From NCBI GenBank assembly GCA_022829145.1, contig CM040742.1, positions 18,439,131 through 18,503,130 of the forward strand: DNA of 64,000 nucleotides, given 5' to 3'. Position numbers and translations under genes: made by a program. Shown piece after piece: positions 14,001 through 27,200 of this stretch. This stretch comes from Albula goreensis (Eukaryota; Chordata; Actinopteri; Albuliformes; Albulidae). How positions within the stretch are numbered: position 1 is the first letter of the stretch; each line of letters begins with the position of its first letter. Below the pieces are notes generated by a model. It saw only the letters and a program-made list of their open reading frames with translations, was not told the origin of the DNA and did not search any database.

Positions 14001-17000
14001 AATGCATAGAAAGGGTTGGCAGTTGATGAGAAGCGTGATTGGCTTAGGTGTCCTCGGAATCAGTCAAAGTTACACGACTTCATCTACAGCCGCGATCAAC
14101 TTTCATGAAGGTATGATTGATTCAGGGTTCCATACATACTGATCATGGGTTTGGTATCGATGAGGCTCTTCTTATTAGTGCATCAACAATGCTATACCTT
14201 TTCATAACTCTGGATGGGACATACAGCTGAAATCAGGGCAAGTTAAGACAAGTGGGTGTGAACATCTGCTCCACACCTGGTCAAACTGTGGTGGAGGTTT
14301 CTCAGTCAGTGGATGAAACCTCCAACCTTGGACCTAGACTGACCAAGGTAAGTGTCTTTCACTGGCTCTGCCACTCAGGAGCCTGTAATTTGCATCATTT
14401 ATAATGCATCCACTTCTTGAGAGTTTGTAAAAGCTGGCTCAGAAATGCCTTAAATGGATAAATTGCATTTTTGGATTTTAGTCTCTTCTTAAAGAAATAA
14501 ACAATATATGACCACACAGATCTCTGTATAAACTTGGTTACTGTACTGCACTGAGCATAGCCTATACTGAAATGAACAGAGAAGAACCAATAGCCAAGAG
14601 CCACAGCTCCACAACCTCTTCTCATTATCGTCATTCAGAATCTTGCACACAGTCTGCAAATAGCACATTGTTTATTATATTTGATATGTAACATTAGTTT
14701 ATTATGTGTTCCATGAAGGGAAAGATTTCCTACCTCCATTTGGAAATTTGAAACAGGCCTTGTGGGCAGTGCTGGTTTTTCTGAAGAATGTGATTTAATT
14801 AAAGGTCAAATTTCAATTTAACAGTGACACATTTTGTCCTACAGTTTGAGTAATGGCTTTACGTGTTGACCTATTTACGCCACTTACCCGTCAATAGATT
14901 GCTTGTTGTTTGAATTAGCCGCAATGTAAACACTTAACACTGGAGTTTTTCAAACACAAAGAGACAAAGCACAGACTAAGTCTAAATTGGAATAGATTTC
15001 TTTTGTGTGTGCATGTCTGAGTGAGAGGGGAGAGAGAAGAAGGAAAACTGATTGTTGTTTCACAGTAGGCTCCAGACTCTAAGCTGTTTTAGAACTGAAT
15101 TTCCACGTGTCCTAAGTGGGCGAAGGAGGGATAACAGAGTAACAGAGAGAGAAGCTAAAAATAAGTGACCCCGACAAACGCCTCCCCCACCACTACCCAC
15201 CCCCAAAACCTCTGCCCCTCCTCTTTTAAAAAAATCCCCCTCCATTCTTCTCCTGCACTGTCTTCTGTTTCGAGAGCTGTAGGCACACAATACAGCATTA
15301 CAGCTCTGTTCCGGAGCCACAGACCAAAGTCGCCGACTGCACAAAGAGGGAAAAAACGGCCAATGTACCTCAGACTCCCAGCAACAGAGGGCCTATTCTG
15401 ACCCTTGGGGAACACCCAAACATGAACACATGACAGAAGACATGTGGTGCACCAAAACACAGCTTTCTCTTGCATGTTAAAGGAGCATGAAATGATAAAA
15501 GCATAATGAAATTACTTCTTTATTTTTAAGATTATCCTGCTCAGAAAAGTCTGTGGAGTGCTAATGAATCGGCTTAAATGAAGAAACATTCATGATAGTT
15601 TATGTGGGGAGCTAGGATTTTCTTCTTAATTCCAATGAGACACTAAATGAGAAAATTGAAAGATAAAATTAAATCCATACACTTGGGCAAGTCATTTTGT
15701 GACTGACAGCTTTGAAAAGGGATAGGTCTCCTGTTTTCTGACCCAACATACCAGTAACAAACCTAAAATGTTCTAAGGGAATCAAACCAATACATATTCG
15801 ATTAAATCTTCCACCAAATTGCATTACAGTTCTTTAACAAATGGTTTTCTCCATGGCAGCTCCCAAAGCTTACAATCTAATGTAATATTATATCATATGA
15901 CTTATTTAGTGCTCTGGACAAAGTCAATGCTTTTGAAAATGAAATCCATAAATATTGATTGGATTGATGTAGCATGTACATGCTCAATACCACTTTCAAT
16001 TAAAACAGGAACAATGTTTCACAGAGCTCTTGTATAGCTCTAACATATCCATGTATGTATTTGTGAATTCAATGTTTTAAAATTTCCAACCAGCAGAGGA
16101 AGCAAATTTTTTCATTGCATGCTCATTTGAGAAAACTCTGAGCGATGGCAGCTCTGCCAAAGCGTCCTGCCAACAGTGGCTACACTGAACTGATTAAGCA
16201 AATTCAAAAATCTCTCTCCAACTCTCAACTCTGACGCCATGAAGCTACAGCTTAATGCTAATTTATTGAAAGCTGCCCCTGTAATATAGTGCATTCCATT
16301 CCATAGGACACAAACTGCACTCCATAAACACACAGTACATTACTTGTTAGGCTGGTATTGTGCCCCTCCAGGCCATACAAAGGGAACCTTGAAGAACCAA
16401 GAAGTCAGCTCACAGTATGGCACAGAAGCTCTCAGAATAAAGAAATTCTCTGCTTTGTGTCTGTGTCAACAGGATATCCTCCATATAAAAGGGTCTTTTA
16501 GGAAGCTTTGTCCCTAAAAATGTAAAAAGAAACGCCTTTCAATATTGAAAACAAGGACCAATCTGAGTAGTATGATCCCAGCCCAAACTGTGAAAGAATG
16601 AAATGAAGGAAGAAGAAAATGAGAAGAGTATTCGTGAAGAGGAAAAATGACAGCCTGAAGCGAGATATGTTACAGGCTATAAATCTGAACTCTAAAGCTG
16701 GGAAAAAAGGAGATATTGCTGTGGGGGGTGCTGAATAGGAAATAACCCTTGAAGAAACAGTGCCTTGTCATATAACTTACAGGCCTGGCAGATCCGCTTT
16801 TTTGTGAAATTTTTTTATTTTTTGTAATATATTATCCCTTTATGGCTGAAGGTTTACCAAAGTAATTGTGCAACTATAAAACTATAGAACTGCCCACATG
16901 CAGGTCAAACCTGCAACCATACCCTGGTTTACTGGCACAGTCCCACACCTTCATCACATGACCTCCCACATTACCCAAGATGCACCACAAATGTATCATT

Positions 17001-20000
17001 AAAAGTATCATTATCCAATTAAAGTATAGTACAATCTTTGCTCTGAAATACCCATACTAAGGAAGGGGTTTACATACATTGCTAATGCCTACATGCCCCC
17101 GCATGGTCATATCAAGAAAGAAACTGACCAATTTTGCAATACCCCATTCCCTGTATTTGCAACTGCATTGTTTGGTCTAAATGACATACTTATAACAAAA
17201 CAATGTACCTAAATACATGCATTTCCCTCACAGAATTGCAGGGCTTATTAAAATGCCACCGAGAGTATGCAGTCTGATAAACTATACAAAGTGTCTAACT
17301 CACAGAAAACCACACACCACAAATCTCAGAAGTCAGTCAGGGGATCCCAGCCCTATTTTCTCTCATCTTATCTTGTTGACATAAAAACCAAGTGAGCTGA
17401 ACTGCAGCGCTGTTAAATCAGGCCAAAATTTAGGGCCAATCCCATGGTGGCCTATTAGGGAAAGTTTACTCTTAAATCAGACACGAGCGGCTCCAGCCAT
17501 GGCTGGAGAGTCAGCACACGGCTCCATATTCCTGTTCATCCATTTTTTTTTATTTCCTCCACTATGTGGGATTTTAATGAAAAACACACAGATGTGCACA
17601 TCTGTAGCCCAATCTATAGTTTTCCCGAAAAGGATGATTTGATTGTAAATCAAGACGAACGTTGGTCAGTAAATAAATTCCGCGTTTCCCTGGATGTGGA
17701 TCGTGGATTGGAGCGGGCTCATTATGTGGCAGGAAGGACACAGGGTCCCAGAGCAGTTGCCCGGAGAACCACAAGGACCAAACAGCAGTAAATGAGCGTG
17801 AAATCTCATTTTCCAGGATTTGGCAAGGAGCCGGGGTGAGGGGTGGGAGGGTGGGGGTAGGGGGGTGGTGTGGGCAGCCAGGTGCTCTCTTCACCTCACA
17901 GATTTCCACCCATTCTCTCCAGTTTGTCCCCAAGGTGGCTTTCAGCTACATTTGGACAATAAACCTATATGACTGTTTATTAAATTTAATTTTGATCATA
18001 TTTTTATACAATGTTCTATATCACATATCACAATGTCATCATATACATGATCATAAAAGTATTTTAATTATTCTGCCTACTTTTAGCCTTCACGTGACCA
18101 TTTTAATTTAACAAAGATTGTTTAGAATTGATAACAGAGTATGTGGCCTGTCCAGCAGACTCATAGTAAAAGGAAATCGCTTACTAACTATAATATTGAT
18201 AATGACGGCTCATTGAAACCTAGATCTTTAAATCCCACCAGCAGTCCTGGAGATTGATACAGATTTATGGACTGAATTTTTAATCTTAGTGATAAAACCA
18301 TATCGTGTTGTTAAATCTCACAACTGCTGAAAAATGAGCCTCCATGACGCTCCTAATCCATCCCAAAAACCTCTGATCCTTTTCGCCTGAGGGCGTCAGA
18401 CGCTGTCTTATGTAAGGGGGGGTTGGGAGATGCAGCAGCCACATGTAATCAAAGCTCTTTCCCTTTCCTTCACTTGCCAATCAAAACATGTCTGCTCACC
18501 CATCCTACAGTGGTAAAATGCCTTTTCCTGTATGGTATGTAACAATAAATTCCTTTTTTTTATCTTTCTTGGTCATAGTTGCAACATCAGATCATAAAGT
18601 AACATGCATTTTATTATGAATCACAAAAAAAAAAAATCGTTTTTTTTTTCAGTACCTTCCAGGGGCCTTAGCTACACAAGTCTCTGTATGGAGGGCGATG
18701 CCAAAAATTCTGAAACCCCTCCTCTCCACCCTCCCTTGCTCAGGCAGCACAACTACCCTCCATTTCATCCTTTCTGCCAGAGAACCTAGGAGGATGGGAC
18801 ACAGCATGTCGACAGCGTCCAAATGTCACTGTGCCACTTGACGGCGCCCCCCCTCCCCCTCGCTCATCCCATTCAATTCCAGGATGGCAGCACCCCGGAG
18901 GGGCACAGAGAGACAGCGGGGTGGGATCGCTATGCTATCTCCACATACTACTCCTGCGTCTGCCGCTACTAATTGTTTCCACTTGTGTAAATACCCCCAG
19001 CTCGCGGTTTCACCTTTCTGAGCTGCGTGGTTCGGAACCACTGCATTTGAAAAGGGGCTGGAAGCAAGGAGCTAGCTCCAGCATGGAAAAATTCTGCTAT
19101 TCCCAACAGGGCAGTGAAAATGGGTTGACAGTCATGCTGTACATTAACTTCCACTCTTTGGATGGAGAGGCCAGAAGGACGGGGCATGCTTAAGACTGTG
19201 AACCAACTATGGTTTCGCTGTGTGTCTGTTTTCACACCAGGCTTGGCACACTCCCCTTACTGAAGGTGTTCTGGAATTCCCCAGTTCCAAAATTCTGGTT
19301 TGCAATTGTTATGGAGGGTGTGACATCCGACAGAAGCTTGGGACGGCAACAGAAACTGGCGTCACGTTACAGCGATCATCCTCCAGAGGCCCACAGACAC
19401 ATGAGCGCGCAGGCAAGTTTACCCGCTCAGACAAACAAACAAGAGGGCCGATCCAAACGCACCGCTGTGACAAAAGAACGCCGCCAAACACACGCTAGAA
19501 AGGCGCCCTTTGTTTTCAGTCAACAGCTGGCTTTCATCACATCTGCATGTGTCAGCATGGGGGACGGGACTGGATGGGGGGTCTGGGTGGGGCGGGGTTG
19601 CTGTGCTCCGAGTGAGGGGCGTGGATCAGCACAGGGCCTGAGTGGTCTGGGGTCACGCCTCGCCTGGCCATCATCCTGCCACCGGGTCAGCAGTCATGCA
19701 GTGACCAAACCAGAGAGGCATCTCTCCAAACCTCACCTCCAAACGGCCCTGGCCCCGCAGTAGTGACGCAAAAAGGCCACCAAAATCCCACTGGCCAGCG
19801 TCAATTAAAGCAGAAGACGTGGGAACTCTTCAGCATCATCTTTCAAAACTGAATCCTTGTAAAAAAAAAAAAAAAAAAAAAAAACTATAAAAAAAATCTA
19901 TCTGCAAACAATTTAACAATGCCCAACTGAACCCAAGACAACAAAGGGCAATTATTACCACAAAGGCCCTTGTTAGAGTACACAGAGGAGCACAAGTACA

Positions 20001-21125
20001 ACTAAGCTGAAAGCAGCATGTTTGGAACTGTACTGCAGTGTGCATGAGGTAAAAGCACAGGATACTATGAAAGACTGAGGTGGGGAGAGAGAGAGAAAGA
20101 CAGCAAAAGAGGGGAGAGCAAACAACCCACCCATGTTTCTCTCATCTCTCTGTCCCGCGTCTATTCTCCTGTCTGCGTCTGCCACACAATGCTCGGCCAC
20201 ATTGCTCCCGTCTCCTAGCAACATGCACAAAGCCGCTGCCTTGATGAACGGGGCTCCTCTTTAAAAAGTGGACGGAATTCTTTTCCAGGGTTCCTGACAT
20301 CGCCACGACTGCCACTGCTGACACAGCAACAGAAAAATATGGAGGTTTCTAAGAAAAAAAAGGGGGGGGTATCATTCAAAATGCTCCTGAAAAATAGTGG
20401 GACCACGTCAAAGAATTCCACTGCAGTAGTAAAATTTTCCATGCTTAGACATTTTTCCCCTCCCCAAACATGTGCTGCAACAAGCCTAAAAACTGCCAAA
20501 CAGTGAGTCTGTCCAGCCACACCACGGAGCACTGCAAGAGAATTCCAGCCCTGAAAAGACAATAGCAGAGATAAAATTTGTTTACAGCAAACGTGTCTAA
20601 CAAAACCAATAGAATCACACAAGGGGGAAATCGGATAAAAAATGTTTTGTCCCTGGGGAGAGAAAAAACGCCCTTAGTCCGGTGAGAATATTTTTAATGC
20701 CGGGGATGCGAAGACAAAAAAAAGGAAATTTTTAAACAAGGTCCACCTTCGGGTGAACCTTCCCCTCGCACACCCTGGACCTCAGTGTCAGCCTCCTACA
20801 CGGCGGATATAAAGACCGATTCATTCCAGTGAGAAACTGGGAAATTCTGGATTGACTATGATGAACAGGGGAAAAACAGTCACAGAATCATGTTTTTTTT
20901 TCTGTGATGAGAGGGGGCTGGAGACAAAAGTGTACAGGATGTACAGTAGTTTTAAAGTAGCTGTTTGTACATACGACTCACCACAGGAACACACACAGCA
21001 GAAATTTAAAGGAACTGGTGCCATGCCAGGAGAGGCTGTGAGATGTTCTGTGTGGGGACTCAGGAGCACTCTGTTAGACAGCTCCTCCATCTGTTCCCTG
21101 ATACTCACTCACACGCAAATGCAAA

Positions 21126-21200
<75 letters not shown>

Positions 21201-24200
21201 ACACACGCACGCGCACACACACACGCGCACGGACACACACACATACATACATACACACACACACAGAAATGCATACACACACACACACGCGCGCACTCAC
21301 ATAGGCATGCGCGCATGCATAAGCACACATTTGAGGAAGTCCCTCGCTCCTGTCCAACAGACTGACCCAATCTGGAGTTGAAGTGGGTTACTGTAGAGAG
21401 TGGCAAATCCTGGCCTGGCCTGAAGGGCTACCACTGTTCTTGCTTACAGCACCAGGAACCGTGTCACCTGCCCCACAATGTATTGTATAGATGGCTTAAG
21501 TTTCCCCTTCCCAGTCCAGGACAAAGGCTGTTGGCTCAGGGGGTGGAGGAGGGCGTGTTCGGAGCTCCACACAGCACTCCACCCACATCATGGTGGCTCA
21601 GGTCATCCCTATCTGCAAGTGCAGAAACCACACAGATGCCGCCTCCACTGCAGCTGAAAAAGTTCTTAAATGTCGAGCTTAGGTGGGCTGAATGGTCTGT
21701 TCACCATATATTCTGTTCTGCATTAACAAGCTCTTTAACTAGCCTGCTTGTTGTAGCACATATCGCTTCCTGTTTGGCTTTGCAGTGAGGTTACGCAGCT
21801 CGTTAGCTGGCTGGGTAGCCAACTATATTTAGCACTGACTTGCCATATTTTCATTAGGCTATATTATCATCAGTGTCAGAAGGAAGACAGCATATACGAT
21901 AGACAATGTACAGCATGCTTGCCAACTTCACAACTAATACCTTCAATGACTTCATCATTGAGTGAGTTTTAACATAGATCAAGCCAAATACTTTAGTCAG
22001 GGCCACAAGCATACAGTGTTCTATAATTATTCAGCCCACAGAATCCTTAACCCAGATTCTACAGGCACAAAAAGACAGGCTATCTCAGTGTACTTGCCAT
22101 GATGAATATGTAATAAAATATCCATTTCATAAAATGTATGTATTTAAGATCTGTACAAAATTTTGACCAAAAAATAATAAGGGGGCTGTGTATGTCTCTC
22201 ACTGAGGCTGCCTGACTGTATTGATTGTTCTTATTTTCGCATTTATTTGAAAGAGGTGGTGAAATGTTTTGCTTCCTGAGTGTCACGAGTGACAGAGACT
22301 GCCCAACACACTTCCTGAGCTTCAGATCCAAACTGCTGAACTCCCTCTCCCACTCCCTCTACAACTCCTCACCCCCACAGGCCCCTGGAGGAAAGAAAGA
22401 AGGAGAGCTGCCCCCCTGTAATGAGCAGACAAAGGACACTCCCACCTCCCCCTCCCACATCCCCAAGGGGTGGGATGAGGGAAGGGTTACTCCAGGTCAG
22501 CGAGTGTGGAGAGGGACTGACCTCCTGGCTTCACCCATCCATCCTCATGCAGGGGCTGCAGCGTTGGTGTTAGCACATTAGCGCATGTTCAGACAGAGCC
22601 TGTGAGGGGCCCTAGCCCCTCCCTACTCCTGGGCCTCAAGCCATGCCACCTGTGGGCCCCGGAAAGGCCCCGCTGTCCCTACGCATACGCAGTCAGCTGC
22701 AGCGCCTGTAGGCGCCCGCAAAAGCGCCCGACTGACCGACCTCCCATCACTCAAACGACACATCACATATTTCGTCATATGTTAAAATAAAGCAACTCAT
22801 CAGCTTATGGAGACTACACTAAGGCTGCTAGAGTTGTACATGCACAAACATTTTACAGGAAGTGCTTTATTGTATAATGAATGATTGAGTGAGGGGTCAT
22901 ATGAAAGAATTTCCTAAGTTTTCCTGTTTTTCTCTGAGAGTGGACGACAAATACTGGTGTTGGATACTGGTCACAACTCAGCACTTCTCACAATTCCATA
23001 AACAACAGTAATGACACTGAAAAGCACTGATTAAAAAAAAAAAAAACTCTTCATAAAAAAAGCTATAATAAAACTATCAATGAGACCCACCATCATCAAC
23101 ATAAAATATAGGGGATGAAAAATATGTCTGCCTCAGACCAAAATCTTTTACTCCCATTTGACATTTGATACATATTTAGTCCATGGCAGTGCCTGTAAAT
23201 GGCAACCCGTTTCAGTTTTCCACTCCTGAGTTTCCCCTGCAATTCAATGTTTTTTATGATTTCTCTATCCAGCTTGCCCAAAAAACATTGAACAACTTCA
23301 CCATGATCACCCTTGATTTTACCAAAGCTGTCATGAAACTGTAAATCCATGTACACGGTTTACATCATATCATTTCTTTTTTTGGGGGGAAGGGAGGGGT
23401 TTCAGTCATTACTCTGGATAGCACAGGTCAGGCGCTGACCTGCTTTGCTAATAACCACCACAGGCAAACTTCCTGCTTCCATTCTGCCTCCAACAGGGTG
23501 AAGGCCAAGAGTTTAGAAGCACTGGGCACAAGAAGCTGAAAACACTCCACACGTCCATTTATAGTTTTTAATGCTCTTTGTGAGCTAAACTGGGTGCTTT
23601 CGTGCTAATTAAATATATATGCAGTAGCAGTAGCGTCCTGCATTTTTTAAGCTTTATTGATATTCAGTCTTCGTAGCCTGGAACAGTGTTCATAGCACTG
23701 AAGATTCCATCCGGCCTTAAAGTGCAATAAAATACGGACAAAAGTGCAGAAACCAATGCTTCAGAATGGTGATGCTGGAGCAGCCACAGACAGGAGTGTT
23801 TAAACGGATAAGCTCCATGCTTTGTACCCGCGAAAAATAACAATTGCTCTCCCGTGGCACATTTCTTTCACCAGTTTGTGCATTAAACATTAAACACATG
23901 CCGTAGAGCTTGGTCATTAATGAACCAAATGGCACTTTCTGAAGAGCCAGGACCGTTGCTCAGACGCACTGGCAAAATTCCCAATCTGGCTCCTGCAATC
24001 TGGTCATCTAATGCTCTCCCTGTCTAGCTGGCCAATCAAAATCTCTGTCTGAACACCTTCTAATTAGCATACAATAAGCAATCTGGTGTATCTGGCAAGC
24101 ATGCCTCACCTTGGTGAACATTTGGCATCACCTAGTTTTGCTGCTATAGGCCCACATGATTAAGAGGAGCGTTTTGAGATCCACACTTATCAGGGAGATT

Positions 24201-27200
24201 GCTGAGCACTGTGGGAACATGACAAGCCACTAAATGAGTGTTTCTACTTTGCATGTCAAAAGTGAAATGCAGGGGTAGCAACAAAACAAAAGCTTCTTCT
24301 GACTAATCTAAATCAGACTAATGTCTTGGATGATTAATGCTCAAAGTTGTTTATACAGATCCTCAACTATGAAAGAGAAAAGGCAGAAAATGTGCTTACA
24401 GAACACTGTCAAGAAGAAAATAAATTCACCCTGTTTATTTTTCTAAAACACTTCCCCTCCTAACCCCCCATTTTGGAATAATAAATTGTGACTCTCCAGT
24501 GACTGCTGTGCCACCCAGATTCATGCAAGTAGCACTATGGCAGTACCACGTACGCCCACTCGACACGCTCGCCCTTAGGTCGATTTTGCACTCCTCTACA
24601 GGCCACAAAAAAGTTCTGTAGGAGAAACAGAATTCCTGTTTATTAAATTGGGCCAAAATTCATAGCTGTGGGTTTGGAAGCTCCTCTGAGGACTATGAAA
24701 CCTGGAGCTCCCTTCCTTCTTCAAGCATGGGGCTCCAACCCCAGCACAGTGTTTGCACAAACCCTTAAAAATGTGCCTTTTGAAAATGGATACTGTCTCA
24801 GTGCTTCCATTTCTGTCCATAGCAGAGAGAGGAGGAGAGTAAGATTAAGCAGGGACACATTGATTCCGTACCTATGGAACAATGGAACAAACAAAAAAAA
24901 CGAAACTACAAAAAAATATATGGTCTGGTCTTGTGTTTTGGAAACTCAAGGCAGTAATTTTCTGCATTTAGCCTCCATTTTCCCTTTCTGTATCAACCAG
25001 AATTCAGATTACTGTTTAATGAAAGTTAACACATTCCTAAACATAATCATGTCTACACTTATTTGACATTTACTTGATTTTTTGAAAGTGTCCATTTTAG
25101 CAACACAATAATATCACCTTTTTCCCCCCATCTACCGCGCATCAAGAACCTTTCTTGAGTCCACTATGGGCAGGTCTCAAAGAGCAGTGGTTTGATGGGC
25201 CTCTTCCACATGGATGAAGGCGGTGGCCATTTGTGCAGCGCTTGACCCAAAAATGAGAACAACGGTTTCCAGGCCAATCGGTTGCCAAGGCAATCGTGAC
25301 CCCATTCCGTCAGCTTTCGTTGTAACCAGGGGTTCGCTGACAGAACCTGGATAGAGCGTACAGGAGGGGAAAGCTGAGCTGCAGGGAAGAGCAATTTAGT
25401 TGCATTGAGGAGTAAGAAATTGGGAGTGAGCCAGCACTGTTGTATAATGAAGTAAAATGGTTAGGGAGCTGGGATTGTAATTCAGGAGGTTGCAGGATCA
25501 ATTCCCTGGTGGGGCATAGCTGTTTTACTCTTGAGCAAGGTACTTCACCTAAATTGCTTCAGTACATATCCAGCTGTATAAATTCATAGAATGTGAAAAA
25601 ATGTAAACTGTGTAAATCTCTCAGGATAATCACATTCACTAAATCCCAGAAATGTAATGCAATGACATCACTGGGGTTGCACCAAGAATTAAAGGTGAAG
25701 CTAAGTGAGGCTGCAGCGTAAAGCAGTGCTTTAGGTAGCCTTGAGTATTGCTGAAGTAGTGCTGAGCTGTATACTGGTGCAAGATTTCCCAAGATTGCCA
25801 ATGCAAAGACAGTTTGATGACATGTAAAATGGGAGGTGTGATGTCATGCTTTGTCAAGGTTGGCCGAGCAGGGGACAGACTGAAACAGTCAAAAACTTCA
25901 GGACTTTCACACTGCAGCTTTCTACAAATACTAATTTTCTTGATGCACAAGGCTACAGAAAATATGTGCAAATATCTGTGAAGAATAAAAAATGTTAAGC
26001 ACTATTTTAAAGTGACAAAGATTAATAATTTAAAGAAGATAGCAAATTCTTTAGCTTTGGTTTATGAATTCAAAATGTTTCAGTGACAGCAGCCTTTTGA
26101 AAATGGGAAAAGTCCTCCCTCTTTATGGCCCTGCTGTCTTGCATGGGAAGTGGTCCACTTAACCTCAATAAACCAACCCGGAGCACCGCTGAGAGAGAAG
26201 CATAACAATGTCTCTCTGCAGACATAATTATCTGACCTTCTGCTCTCTGGAGTAATACAAAATCCTAACCTCAAGGGAGAACACAGTGGCATTCGTTTGG
26301 TTCAATTTACAAGTCAAATGAGCAAAATCAGTGCCCACACCATATCAAGAAGACTTAGCCGTAAATGAAGCCGCTATGCTAATTCCGCTTCAGACAAAGC
26401 TTTCAGTGTGTAAAAATCGAAAACACACTTTGATCCTGCTTCACTCTCTCCCCGAGCTGGACCCCCATCATTCCACAACCCCTTTGGCATATGGAGGCTT
26501 CACAGCGGGGAGATGTTTAGCCTTAGACACAGTTTCCTTGATCTCTCTCCTGTGCTGTCTCTCTCGGAGACAGTGTGAGCTGGTGGAGGGCGGGGCCAGA
26601 TCACAGGTATCAATGCCTCCAAGGGAGTGGCTGTAGGGGGAGGCGGGGAGCTCTGATGCAACACCAAAGGGGGATTCTGGGTCAACAGGGCAATCTCATT
26701 ATTGTTGCGGCCATGATGGTTAACTTTAAATGTCCTACAATTACACTCCATGTAATAAAGACAGAAAGAACCAGAGAGACAAATCCAATGCTATCTAATA
26801 GAACAACTGTATGTTGTTTTGGGACTGTGTGTGTGTGAGTGTGTGTGTAAACATGCATGCGTGCCACTAATTGGGGGGCAGGGGGAAGGAGGGGTTATCT
26901 CCATACATGTGCACAGAGTTTATTTGTATGTGCTTGTTACTGTATGGGGGAATGTTTCATTTTCTGACGGTGTTGACACGTTTGTGTGTTGACTGATGCC
27001 TATGTGTGTCCGTGAATGCATGCAAATATGTGTGTGTGCGCACGCGGGGCCTCAACATGAATTTTCATAATGAATTGGTTAAGTCAGCAGTGGAGGAGCC
27101 GTGTTATCATGGTGGAACAGCCACAATGGGGGAAGGGTGTCTGTGGTGTGCTGGAAGCAGCCTGGCACTGATAAACAGAACTAGGGCAGGGTTTTCAGTC

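Larger units (their letters stand above)
9253..16880. other. Intron 1, right-of-exon-2 segment
   Basis: Mostly unique AT-rich sequence. It includes a SINE at 10745-10945 and a reverse-strand SINE head at 11551-11675. No exon, RNA gene or other element recognised in the rest. Confidence 0.6.
16991..25451. other. Intron 1, central segment
   Basis: Unique intronic sequence with one G-quadruplex tract (17833-17874), a poly-A run (19861-19884) and a large CA-compound repeat (21111-21330). No exon or RNA gene recognised. Confidence 0.6.

Noticed and set aside
23096-23356. 86-codon minus-strand ORF ([20 protein letters not shown])
   Set aside because: Looks protein-like at its start, but no family is recognised and no neighbouring exons support it.
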